Of a DNA stretch of 64,000 bases, positions 51,182 to 60,257 are shown piece after piece. How positions within the stretch are numbered: the first letter of the stretch is position 1; each line of letters starts with the position of its first letter. The notes beneath the pieces were generated by a model. The model was not told the origin of the DNA and searched no databases. It was given only the letters and a program-made list of their open reading frames with translations. Origin of the DNA: Peristeroidobacter soli (lineage in GTDB: Bacteria > Pseudomonadota > Gammaproteobacteria > Steroidobacterales > Steroidobacteraceae); NCBI RefSeq assembly GCF_004138485.1, contig NZ_RYEV01000005.1:124001-188000 (forward strand), read 5' to 3'. Made by a program: the position numbers and the translations under genes.

Positions 51182-51481
51182 ATGTTCGGTCTGATCGGGA
51201 AGATGATCGCCGCCCCGGGTCAGCGCGAGGCCTTGATCGCCATCCTGCTCGATGGCATAGCAGGCATGCCGGGCTGCCTGAGCTATGTGGTGGCGCGCGA
51301 CGTGACGGATGAGCACGCGATCTGGGTCACCGAAGTCTGGGACAGCAAGGACAGTCACGCGGCGTCGTTGCAGTTGCCGTCGGTGCGGGCGGCCATCGCG
51401 AAGGGCAAGCCGTTGATCGCGGGCTTTGGCGACTACGTGGCGACCGAACCTGTCGGCGGCGTCGGTCTGCAAGATGAATAA
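51182..51481 (+). CDS. Antibiotic biosynthesis monooxygenase (ABM)-domain protein
   Basis: A 99-residue dimeric alpha+beta barrel of the ABM/YgiN type: FGLIGKMIAAPGQREALIAIL, GMPGCLSYVVARDVTDE, WVTEVWDSKDSHAASLQLP. YgiN-like proteins oxidise quinols and others act on polyketides; size and sequence do not decide between these. AGGA precedes the ATG at 51182. It is divergent from yciH across 126 bp. Confidence 0.85.
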   Translation: MFGLIGKMIAAPGQREALIAILLDGIAGMPGCLSYVVARDVTDEHAIWVTEVWDSKDSHAASLQLPSVRAAIAKGKPLIAGFGDYVATEPVGGVGLQDE

Positions 51482-51574
51482 TTATTCAGGTACCGTCGGC
51501 ACGCGCCGACGCCACCTGCTTCTGCAACAATTCGTTGCATTCTGAAACGACCCCGCGGTGACCGCTTTGTCACA

Positions 51575-51604
51575 CTGATCCCGTTTTGGCGACGACGGGA
51601 TCAG
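51575..51604 (+). promoter_or_regulatory. Perfect inverted repeat covering the ribosome-binding site of the sulfotransferase-like gene
   Basis: CTGATCCCGT (51575-51584) pairs exactly with ACGGGATCAG (51595-51604) around a 10-nt loop. The 3' arm ends 4 nt before the ATG at 51609 and contains the only purine-rich Shine-Dalgarno-like bases, so folding would hide them. It may act as an RNA switch, thermosensor or DNA operator. Confidence 0.6.
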
Positions 51605-51608
51605 CGAG

Positions 51609-52721
51609 ATGTCACGACCGAATGTTTACTTGCACGGAGGCTGGCGCTGCGGCAGCACTTACGTGTGGAGCCGCTTTCGCACCTTGAGCGAAACGCTGAG
51701 CTACTACGAACCCTTCAGCGAACAGCTCGCCAGCTGCACCACCGAGAGCATTCTCAAGAATACCGAGCAGACCTGGGAGTCGCGTCATCCTGAGCTTGCC
51801 GCACCTTATTTCAGCGAGTATCTGCCGTTGATCGGCAGCGGCGGCGTTTGTTTCTACGACGATCGTTTCGCCACGCAGCGTTACTTCATCGCCGCTCACC
51901 AGAAGTTGCTCGAAGAAGATTATCTCGGGCTGCTGCTCGAATTCGCTCGCAACGAGAACAAGCGTGCAGTCTTCGGCTTTTCACGCTCGCTCGGGCGCGT
52001 CGGTGCGATGAAGCGCGTGCTCGATGGCTGTCACGTGGTGCTGGTACGCGATCCGGTGCAACAGTGGCTGTCGAGTCGTTCGTATCGTGAACAGAATCAA
52101 CCGTCGTACTTCGAGCTGCAGCCGCTGATGATACTGGCGCTGGCGCGGCCCGGGTCGCCGGCGGGAGCAATCGCGCGCTGGTTGCGGTTGCCAACACTCG
52201 CTGGAGATTCGTACCGGCATCAATATCGTTCGTTGCGCCGGCATTTCAAAACGCTCGATGACGAGCTGTCGTATCGAGCCTTCATCGCGGTGTATCTGCT
52301 GTCGTACATGCACGCGTTGCTGCACGCGGATCTGGTGATCGACATGGATCTGCTCAGTCGCTCACCCAGCTATCGTCAGTCGATCAGCTCGGCGTTCCAG
52401 GAGCGGGTCGAGCTCGTGCCGGATTTCAGCGATTGTTCGCTGCCGTTGCATGCCACCGATGCGCTGCCCATCGACATCGACCGCATTCATGACGAAGTTG
52501 CGGAGCGGGTGCTCAAGCAGGAGATCGGTTATCGGGGTGAGCTGGCGAGTGCGTCCATTGCCGGCAGCTTCAGCGTGGTGATGAACAAGCTGCGCGCCGT
52601 ACATCGCGGGCCGGCGAATGCGAATAAACATTCAGCGCTGCAATCGATTTCGCTGGCGCGAGCGTCGCCGCGTGGGTTTGGCGGCGCAGGGGGACTGCGC
52701 CGCTGGTTGGGATTGGGCTAA
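51609..52721 (+). CDS. Sulfotransferase-like protein
   Basis: A 370-residue cytoplasmic protein. The N-terminal HGGWRCGSTYVWSRFR resembles the 5'-phosphosulfate-binding loop of PAPS-dependent sulfotransferases. CHVVLVRDPVQQWLSSRSYR resembles the 3'-phosphate-binding motif (RDP...S). The sequence between and after these is not typical, so it is a distant relative whose acceptor cannot be guessed. The gene stands alone, after a perfect inverted repeat at its start (51575-51604). Pairing with a neighbouring glycan or lipid pathway is not visible. Confidence 0.6.
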   Translation: MSRPNVYLHGGWRCGSTYVWSRFRTLSETLSYYEPFSEQLASCTTESILKNTEQTWESRHPELAAPYFSEYLPLIGSGGVCFYDDRFATQRYFIAAHQKLLEEDYLGLLLEFARNENKRAVFGFSRSLGRVGAMKRVLDGCHVVLVRDPVQQWLSSRSYREQNQPSYFELQPLMILALARPGSPAGAIARWLRLPTLAGDSYRHQYRSLRRHFKTLDDELSYRAFIAVYLLSYMHALLHADLVIDMDLLSRSPSYRQSISSAFQERVELVPDFSDCSLPLHATDALPIDIDRIHDEVAERVLKQEIGYRGELASASIAGSFSVVMNKLRAVHRGPANANKHSALQSISLARASPRGFGGAGGLRRWLGLG

Positions 52722-52727
52722 TACGAC

Positions 52728-54338
52728 TTACGGTTGCGCAAGCTGCGTGATGCCGCGCTTGCGCTTCTCCTCGGCGACCATATCGCGCACGTCGCTCAAC
52801 AAACCGCGGGCGTCGTAGATGATGCCGTCCTTGATCGTGTATTTCACACCGCCGACGCGGCGGGGGTGCCCGTCGTCGCCGAGGCGTACGTGACCGGTGC
52901 CGTACATCACTTTGAAATTGGCCACCGGGTTTTCATCGAGCACCGCGAGGTCGGCGAGTTTGCCTGGCTCGACCGAGCCGATGCGATCCGCCGCGCCGAG
53001 TGCCTGCGCGCCGTTGAGCGTCGCGGAGCGCAGTACTTCCAGGGGATGGAAGCCGGCTTCACGCAATAGTTCGAGCTCCTGGATGGTGCCGAAGCCATAC
53101 AGTTGATAGATGAAGCCGGAGTCCGAGCCCACGGTCACGCGACCGCCGCGATTCTTGTAATCGTTCACGAACTCCATCCACGGGCGGTAGTTGTCGCGCC
53201 AGGCGACCTCATCTTCGGTGCCCCAGTCGAAGAAGAAACTGCCGTGATTGTCGCGATTCGGGGTGTAGAAGTCCCACAGCTGCGGCAGCGTGTATTGCTC
53301 GTGCCAATCGGCACGGCGGGCGCGCATCAGATCGCGTGAGGCGAGATAGATCGTGAAGGTTGGATCGATGGTGAAGTCGAGCGCCAGCAATTCCTTGATC
53401 ACCGCCTCGTATTTCTCGCTGCCGCGCCTGGCAGCCTGGCGCCACAACCGGCCGGCCTGGCCGAAGCGATCCTGTTCGTTGAAGTAGTTGTAGGCCGGCG
53501 GATAATTTTGCACGGTGCGATCGTCGAACAGCGCTTCCGGCAGACCATACCAATGTTCCATGGTGGTCAGGCCCCAACGAGCCGTCGTCAGTGCGTTCAC
53601 GCGGCTCACCTCCATCTGCGCGTGATGGCACGCGCTGCGCATGCCTTGTTTCTTCAGCTCATCGAAGATCGCCTGCAGAACATCGGGCCGGTAGCCGAAA
53701 CATTTCATGCCTACCGCGCCCTTGGCTTTGATGTCCCGGACCCATTTGCGGCCTTCTTCGGGCGTGGTCAGTGGCTTGTCGGGAGTCAGGAAGGCATAGG
53801 GGAAGATGCGCGGCGCGGTGATCTCGTTACGCTCGCTGCGACGGGTTTCGCTCGCGCACCACTCGACGCCGTTACCGCAACCGGGATCGCGGATGGTCGT
53901 GATGCCGTGGCCCATCCACAGTTTGTATACATACTCCGAGGGCACGCGTTGTTCGCTGCCGCCGATGTGACCGTGCATGTCAACGAGGCCGGGCAGCACG
54001 TAGTGGTCGCGCAGATCGATTTCACGGCCGCCGGGTTTCAGCTTCGGCCGATTCGGCGGTTCCTTGGTGCCGCCGGGCGCGCCCACCGGAAACACATTCA
54101 CGATGCGATTGCCTTCGATGACGATGTCCGTCGGTCCGAACGCGGGTGCGCCGGTACCGTTGATCACGATCGCGCTACGCAGGATGAGTTGCGAGTAGGG
54201 GCCGTCACCTTCTTTGCGGGCCGGCGCCGGCGGCACTTGGTATTCATCGTCGGCCGCGAGGGGCGCGGCGGAGTGCAGGAACAGGCTGGAAACAACCGTC
54301 GTCCAGGCCAGCGTACGAAGAAGCGCTCGGGGATGCAT
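52728..54338 (-). CDS. Secreted amidohydrolase-superfamily protein
   Basis: A 536-residue metal-dependent hydrolase. A signal peptide (about residues 1-29, LAWTTVVSSLFLHSAAPLA) sends it to the periplasm. Superfamily markers are HxH (VDMHGHIGG), a Lys in GMKCFGYRP that could be carboxylated, His in ACHHAQME and MEHWYG, and the Asp in VGSDSGFIY, plus the returning beta-sandwich near the C-terminus (GKLADLAVLDENP). Start 54338 is chosen for the signal peptide; an upstream ATG adds eleven residues. It is the last gene of a minus-strand operon with an esterase-like protein and a KgtP-like permease, suggesting stepwise hydrolysis and uptake of one substrate. Confidence 0.85.
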   Translation of the reverse strand: MHPRALLRTLAWTTVVSSLFLHSAAPLAADDEYQVPPAPARKEGDGPYSQLILRSAIVINGTGAPAFGPTDIVIEGNRIVNVFPVGAPGGTKEPPNRPKLKPGGREIDLRDHYVLPGLVDMHGHIGGSEQRVPSEYVYKLWMGHGITTIRDPGCGNGVEWCASETRRSERNEITAPRIFPYAFLTPDKPLTTPEEGRKWVRDIKAKGAVGMKCFGYRPDVLQAIFDELKKQGMRSACHHAQMEVSRVNALTTARWGLTTMEHWYGLPEALFDDRTVQNYPPAYNYFNEQDRFGQAGRLWRQAARRGSEKYEAVIKELLALDFTIDPTFTIYLASRDLMRARRADWHEQYTLPQLWDFYTPNRDNHGSFFFDWGTEDEVAWRDNYRPWMEFVNDYKNRGGRVTVGSDSGFIYQLYGFGTIQELELLREAGFHPLEVLRSATLNGAQALGAADRIGSVEPGKLADLAVLDENPVANFKVMYGTGHVRLGDDGHPRRVGGVKYTIKDGIIYDARGLLSDVRDMVAEEKRKRGITQLAQP

Positions 54339-54380
54339 GCGTCGCTCGTCTCCATGCCACGGAGCGCGCATGCTACTAGC

Positions 54381-55592
<1,212 letters not shown>

Positions 55593-55605
55593 GCGAGATT
55601 CCTGG

Positions 55606-56892
55606 CTAGATGCGCGACTCCCGTTGCGAGTCTCGCATGAAAATGTACACCAGCAGCGAGATGAACACGCAGCCGGTCACATACCAGTAGAACAGCTCTT
55701 CGTGGCCGATGTTCTTGAACGCCAGCGCGATCATCTCGGCCGTGCCGCCGAACAACGAGACCGTGATCGCATACGGCAGCCCCACGCCGAGCGCGCGAAT
55801 CTCCACCGGAAACAACTCGGCCTTCACCACCGCGCTGATGGAACTGTACAGCGAGGAAATCGCCAGGGCGATGAATATCAGGAAGAAGGCGGTCCAGGCG
55901 TCGTGCGCCTGTGACAAGGCCGACAGCAGCGGCACCGTGCCGAACAGCGCCAGCACGCCGAACACGATCAGCATGGGGCGCCGGCCATAGCGATCGGACA
56001 GCGCCCCCATCAACGGCTGCAGCAGCATGAAGATGAACAGGTTCGCGGTCGACACCAGCGTCGATTCGCCCTTGCTCAGGCCGACGGTGTTCACCAGGAA
56101 TTTCTGCATGTAAGTGGTGAACGTGTAGAAGAACAGCGTCCCGCCCATGGTCAGCCCGACCACGATCAGCACTTCGCGCGGGTGTTTGAGCAGCAGGCTC
56201 AACTGACCTGCCTCGGGTGCGGCGGCCTTGTTCTTGAAGGCTTCAGTCTCGACCAGATTCCGGCGCAAATACAGCGCGGCGACGGCGGCCAGGGCGCCGA
56301 TGACGAAAGGAATGCGCCAGCCCCAGGCTTCCAGCTCGTGCGATTCCAGCACGAAGAACTGCAGCACCATCAGCACGGCGAGGGCCAGCAGCTGGCCCAT
56401 GATCAGCGTGACGTACAGGATGCCTGAATAGAAACCGCGGTTGCCGGCGGTCGCGATCTCGCTCATGTAAGTGGCGCTGGTGCCGTATTCGCCGCCGACG
56501 CTGAAGCCTTGAATCAGGCGCGCGATCAGGAGCAGGGCAGGCGCGGCGATGCCGATGGTCTGGTAGGTCGGTGTGACTGCGATGATCAGTGAGCCCAGGC
56601 ACATCAGCATGACCGACAGCGTCAGTGCAGCCTTGCGTCCGTGACGGTCTGCATAGCGGCCCATCACCCAGCCGCCGATCGGGCGCATCAGGAAACCCAC
56701 GGCGAAGATGGCCGCGGTGTTCAGTAATTGCAGAGTGCTGTTGCTGGCCGGAAAAAAGCTCGGCGCGAAATAGATCGCAAAAGCGGCGTACGTGTACCAG
56801 TCATACCACTCGATCAGATTGCCGACTGAGCCGCCGAAGATGGCTCGTAACCGTTGTCTGGTGGTGGTCTCGATCCCCGCGCTGTCGTTCAC
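55606..56892 (-). CDS. KgtP-like MFS organic acid permease
   Basis: A 428-residue metabolite:H+ symporter (MHS) family member with 12 membrane helices. The N-terminal GNLIEWYDWYTYA, GFLMRPIGGWVMGRYADRHGRK (core RPIGGWVMGRYADRHGRK), IQGFSVGGEYGTSATYMSE and YTFTTYMQKFLVNT segments match the alpha-ketoglutarate permease KgtP closely along its length. The substrate is therefore likely a dicarboxylate or related acid. As first gene of the minus-strand operon it may import a product of the secreted amidohydrolase encoded last. Confidence 0.9.
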   Translation of the reverse strand: MNDSAGIETTTRQRLRAIFGGSVGNLIEWYDWYTYAAFAIYFAPSFFPASNSTLQLLNTAAIFAVGFLMRPIGGWVMGRYADRHGRKAALTLSVMLMCLGSLIIAVTPTYQTIGIAAPALLLIARLIQGFSVGGEYGTSATYMSEIATAGNRGFYSGILYVTLIMGQLLALAVLMVLQFFVLESHELEAWGWRIPFVIGALAAVAALYLRRNLVETEAFKNKAAAPEAGQLSLLLKHPREVLIVVGLTMGGTLFFYTFTTYMQKFLVNTVGLSKGESTLVSTANLFIFMLLQPLMGALSDRYGRRPMLIVFGVLALFGTVPLLSALSQAHDAWTAFFLIFIALAISSLYSSISAVVKAELFPVEIRALGVGLPYAITVSLFGGTAEMIALAFKNIGHEELFYWYVTGCVFISLLVYIFMRDSQRESRI

Positions 56893-57077
56893 TTGGTATC
56901 GTTATTAGTGGACCCGCGGGCGATGGTGAACGAAGCGCCCCATAAAGAAAAGCACAGTGAAGACACCTAAGGGCGCACAAAAGGAAGCGGTGGATGGACC
57001 GAACCTGACGGCTGGGCCATCACACCGCTTCGAAATTCACGACCTGCTATGTCGACGGAGTCATACCCAGCCGTCGA

Positions 57078-57359
57078 CTAGTGTTTGGGGCGTGAATTCC
57101 GAGACGAATCTTCCCGACTGGTGCCTTCGCGAGTGGTCGCATCGCTGGGACCGGTAAGCTCGGCGGGGTCATGATCCTTGGCGCGTTGCTTGGCCTGCTC
57201 CTCGGCGCGGCGAATGTCCTTCTCTTCGCTCGGCGAGACGTTGCCGGCCTTCTCGATCTCGCGCTGACCGCGCTCGGACTCCACGAACTCCGTGGTGGCC
57301 TTGCGATAGTTGCGATCGGCGGTTTTATTGCCTTCGCCTTCGTTTCGCTGTGTTCCCAT
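57078..57359 (-). CDS. Small hydrophilic stress-type protein
   Basis: A 93-residue, highly charged protein starting MGTQRNEGEGNKTADRNYRK. The NKTADRNYRKATTEFVESER pattern recurs in small uncharacterised proteins of Proteobacteria with no solved function. It lacks any hydrophobic segment and is likely disordered or helical in the cytoplasm. The ATG at 57359 is chosen over an upstream one by the family start. Divergent from the 57438 gene. A longer plus-strand frame through this region is spurious. Confidence 0.7.
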   Translation of the reverse strand: MGTQRNEGEGNKTADRNYRKATTEFVESERGQREIEKAGNVSPSEEKDIRRAEEQAKQRAKDHDPAELTGPSDATTREGTSREDSSRNSRPKH

Positions 57360-57437
57360 GAGTGCGGTCCTCCAGTGCATCAACCCAACTGCGAAGTAAA
57401 ACGTCCGCCGGTCATCGAGGTTCCGCGCACGGCTGGT

Positions 57438-58007
57438 ATGCTTATCAGCGTGTACTGGATACTCGCTACAATTTTCATCGTCATCGCACTGGCCGTACCC
57501 CGTTACCGGCCGGTGGGAATCGTTGGCTGCGTGCTGCTCGGTGCGATGCTGACATGGGGTGTCATTCAGCGCTTACGCGCGCCACCGGATGACGATCAGC
57601 CTCAGGTGCAGCAGCGGGGCCGGCCGACCTCGCCGGCGGCGGCGTTGCAGATCATTGCGCCGGATCGAGTGCAGGTCGACCATGTGAAGATGTCGGGCGG
57701 CGGCGCGCCGTTCGAGCTGCGAGGCCGGATCGAGAACAAATCGGACGCGTTGCTGAAGTCCGTTACGCTGCTGGTCACGCGACGGGACTGCTACGAGGGC
57801 GCGCTGGATCCGAGCGGCTGCATCGTGCTGTGGCAGGACAAGCATTGGATTTCGATTGCCATTCCGCCGGGCGATGGGCGCGATTTTTCCAGCTCCGTGT
57901 GGATGCGAGGCACCGCCCCGGGCGTGCGGGGCACGGTCAAGGACTCCTTCGAAGTCGTGGCCGCATCGGGTGAGATTCCGCCGCCCGCAAGCACAGCGGA
58001 TCAATGA
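57438..58007 (+). CDS. Membrane-anchored hypothetical protein
   Basis: A 189-residue protein not assigned to a family. The start at 57438 (MLISVYWILATIFIVIALAV) gives two adjacent N-terminal membrane helices, about 1-20 and 25-43. A soluble domain of about 140 residues follows, with alternating beta strands (APFELRGRIENKSDALLKSVTL and SISIAIPPGDGRDFSSSVWM), like the FxLyD/DUF3426-type domains that are often found on membrane anchors. Two cysteines (RRDCYEGALDPSGC) may pair. A start at 57171 would overlap the small minus-strand gene and is rejected. It precedes the split spermidine-synthase-like pair by 22 bp. Confidence 0.65.
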   Translation: MLISVYWILATIFIVIALAVPRYRPVGIVGCVLLGAMLTWGVIQRLRAPPDDDQPQVQQRGRPTSPAAALQIIAPDRVQVDHVKMSGGGAPFELRGRIENKSDALLKSVTLLVTRRDCYEGALDPSGCIVLWQDKHWISIAIPPGDGRDFSSSVWMRGTAPGVRGTVKDSFEVVAASGEIPPPASTADQ

Positions 58008-58029
58008 TCTCCAAGCGAAGACGAGCGGT

Positions 58030-58629
58030 ATGCAGCTGACATTGAGCTACTTGATTGCCGGCTGGTCCGGGTTCTTTGTGATGGCGGTGGAGCTGCTGGG
58101 CGGGCGCCTGCTGGCGCCGACTTTCGGCAGCAGCATCTATGTCTGGGGCGCCATCATCACGGTGTTCATGCTGGCGTTGTCCATCGGCTATCTGGCCGGC
58201 GGGCGCCTGTCGATGAATGCGCCGTCGGTGCGCAAGCTCGGGCTGATCCTGATCGTCGCCGCGCTCACCGTGTTGCCGTTGTTGCTATTCGCCGTGCCGC
58301 TGCTCGATGCGGTCGCCAATGCCATTCCAGATCCGCGCTTCGGCTCGCTGGTCGGCGCGACGGTGCTGTTCTTCATTCCCACCGTGTTCTCCGGGATGAT
58401 TTCGCCCTATGCAGTGCGCCTGATCGTGCCGGACCGCTCGAGCTCGGGCCGCCACGCCGGTCAGCTGTATTTCGTGTCGACTTTTGGCAGTGCCGCCGGC
58501 ACGCTGCTGACTTCGTTCTATCTGGTGCTGATCGCGGAGGTGAACACCATCCTGATCGCGCTGATGACCATTTCGGGCCTGATCGGCGCGGTCGCCTGTC
58601 TGACTCGCGGAGAATCGAATGCGCAGTAG
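58030..58629 (+). CDS. Membrane half of a spermidine-synthase-like protein
   Basis: A 199-residue, very hydrophobic protein with about six membrane helices. The N-terminus (AGWSGFFVMAVELLGGRLLAPTFGSS) and the conserved YLAGGRLS and FIPTVFSGMISPYAVRL segments are those of the membrane domain seen at the N-terminus of large fused 'spermidine synthase-like' proteins. Here it is a separate gene that overlaps the catalytic-half gene by 11 bp. Such proteins are often called spermidine synthases, but their reaction is generally unproven. Confidence 0.82.
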   Translation: MQLTLSYLIAGWSGFFVMAVELLGGRLLAPTFGSSIYVWGAIITVFMLALSIGYLAGGRLSMNAPSVRKLGLILIVAALTVLPLLLFAVPLLDAVANAIPDPRFGSLVGATVLFFIPTVFSGMISPYAVRLIVPDRSSSGRHAGQLYFVSTFGSAAGTLLTSFYLVLIAEVNTILIALMTISGLIGAVACLTRGESNAQ

Positions 58630-59518
58630 TTGGCGAGCCTTGCTATTGTTGGCTGCTGGGTTGCTCGCCGCCGGTGGGGCGGCCGCCGACAATATGAAGT
58701 TATTGCACTCAGAACGTTCTCTGTATCGTGAAGTGCTCGTCTACCAGACGGGCGACGTGCGCTGTATCTGCTTCACGCGCTTTTGCCGCATCGGCCGGCA
58801 GACCTGCCAGGATGTGAAGCATCCCGATCGCATCGTCATGAACTATCCGCAGATGATGCTGGGCTCGCTGTTCGTGAAGCCCGAGCCGAAGTCGGTGCTG
58901 ATCATCGGGCTCGGCGGCGGGACGATTCCGCGCGCGCTGCACGAGTTGGTGCCGCAGGCGCGCATCGATGTGGTCGAGATCGATCCGGCGGTCGTCAAGG
59001 TGGCACGGAGCTATTTCGATCTCGGCGACAACAGCGACATGAATGTGATCGAGGCCGATGGTCGCGTGCAGGTGAAGCGGGCGCTGCGCGAGCAGAAGAG
59101 CTACGACCTCATCATGCTCGACGCCTTCGATCATGAGTACATTCCCGAGCACTTGCTGACTCAGGAATTCCTGAAGGAAGTGAAGGCGCTGCTCGCGCCG
59201 GGCGGCGTGCTCGCGGCCAATACGTTCTCCTCGAGCCGGCTCTACGATCACGAGTCGACCACGTACGCGTCGGTATTTCCGGAATTCTTCAATCTGAAAA
59301 AAGAGAACCGCGTGATCATCGCGGCCAACGGGCCGTTGCCGGATGCGGCGCAGTTGCAGGCGAACAGCAAGCGCTTCGAGGGGGCGTTCGGCGCTTTCGG
59401 CATGAGCACGGGCAATCTGTTGCCGCTGTTCTCGACCAAACAGGATTGGGAACGCGGCGCGCGAATCCTGACCGATCAATACTCGCCGGCGAACCTGCTC
59501 AATCTCGGCAAGAACTGA
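58619..59518 (+). CDS. Spermidine-synthase-like methyltransferase-fold protein, exported
   Basis: A 299-residue protein with a Rossmann fold of the polyamine synthase type: VLIIGLGGGTIPRAL, DVVEIDPAVVKVARSYF and LIMLDAFDHEYIPEHLLT, where MLDAFD replaces the DxxD of true spermidine synthase. An N-terminal signal or anchor (LALLLLAAGLLAAGGAAA-like) suggests it is held outside or at the membrane, odd for a SAM-type enzyme. Four cysteines (RCICFTRFCRIGRQTC) form a tight cluster near residue 45. It overlaps the membrane-half gene and must work with it. The product is unknown. Confidence 0.78.
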   Translation: MRSSWRALLLLAAGLLAAGGAAADNMKLLHSERSLYREVLVYQTGDVRCICFTRFCRIGRQTCQDVKHPDRIVMNYPQMMLGSLFVKPEPKSVLIIGLGGGTIPRALHELVPQARIDVVEIDPAVVKVARSYFDLGDNSDMNVIEADGRVQVKRALREQKSYDLIMLDAFDHEYIPEHLLTQEFLKEVKALLAPGGVLAANTFSSSRLYDHESTTYASVFPEFFNLKKENRVIIAANGPLPDAAQLQANSKRFEGAFGAFGMSTGNLLPLFSTKQDWERGARILTDQYSPANLLNLGKN

Positions 59519-59539
59519 GCAGGTCGCAAGTCCCGCGGC

Positions 59540-59797
59540 TCAGTTGATCGAGCCGCGCGTGCGTTCCAATTCCTGAATGGCGAGCATCACGTCCTGCAGC
59601 TGCGGGCGTTCGCCGCCGGCCATGTTCTCGTCCTGTGCCGTCGACAGTAACTCCGCGTCCTTTTTCCACGATTCCAGGATGCGTAGCTTCTCGTCCGCGG
59701 CGAGTTCCGTGTCCCGAACTACGTCCATGGGCTTGCGATACTCACGCGTGGGATCGCTGATGGCGTCGCACACCTTGCTTTCGTGGGGCTGACTCAT
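59540..59797 (-). CDS. Small conserved hypothetical protein
   Basis: An 85-residue soluble protein, MSQPHESKVCDAISDPTREY at the start, with DTELAADEKLRILESWKKDA in the middle, predicted helical and acidic. The repeated appearance of short proteins of this type next to DUF883/YqjD-like proteins suggests a stress-linked role, but no function is known. It starts 8 bp after the DUF883-like gene and is probably co-transcribed with it. Confidence 0.65.
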   Translation of the reverse strand: MSQPHESKVCDAISDPTREYRKPMDVVRDTELAADEKLRILESWKKDAELLSTAQDENMAGGERPQLQDVMLAIQELERTRGSIN

Positions 59798-59805
59798 AAC
59801 TGTCC

Positions 59806-60114
59806 TCAGTCGCGACGCGTGAGAATGCCGACGAGCAGAGCAACGCCGGCGACGGCGCCAATGATGCTCCAGGTGTGATCTCGCACATACGCGTCGGTAT
59901 AGCGGGCGTATTTGCGGACGCGACGCTGCATCCGGCGGTCGTACAGATTGTCGAAGGCCTGCCGCACGGTTTTCTGGGTGCGGGCACGCGCTTCCTGGAC
60001 GCGATCGTTGGTAACGTCGGCCGTGGCGCGCAGTAACTCTTCGGCGTCGCGGGCCACACTCTGCAGATCCTTGCGCAGATGTCGGATAGGGGAGTCAAAA
60101 GCGCCGTTTCTCAT
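59806..60114 (-). CDS. ElaB/YqjD/DUF883-family ribosome- or membrane-associated protein
   Basis: A 102-residue protein with an amphipathic N-terminal helix (LRKDLQSVARDAEELLRATA, then NDRVQEARARTQKTVRQAF) and one C-terminal membrane helix (WSIIGAVAGVALLVGILTRRD). This is the layout of ElaB/YqjD, tail-anchored proteins that dock ribosomes on the membrane in stationary phase. ATG at 60114 has GAGGAGG upstream; an upstream start at 60177 is not supported. It is divergent from the ParB-like gene. Confidence 0.85.
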   Translation of the reverse strand: MRNGAFDSPIRHLRKDLQSVARDAEELLRATADVTNDRVQEARARTQKTVRQAFDNLYDRRMQRRVRKYARYTDAYVRDHTWSIIGAVAGVALLVGILTRRD

Positions 60115-60257
60115 TGGGGGAACCTCCTCGGGACTCAACTGGTACGGTGTGGACTGGTCCGCCGTCCGCAAAAACAACGCGATGAATTGCAGGCGGGTTC
60201 CACGTAGGATTTGACTGCGTATCAGTATCCGTATGCAACCTTTGCACGGAGTGGTTC

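Noticed and set aside
57171-57437. Extended N-terminus (about 89 residues) for the membrane-anchored protein at 57438
   Set aside because: It would overlap the small minus-strand gene at 57078-57359. The frame's own ATG at 57438 starts with two clean membrane helices.
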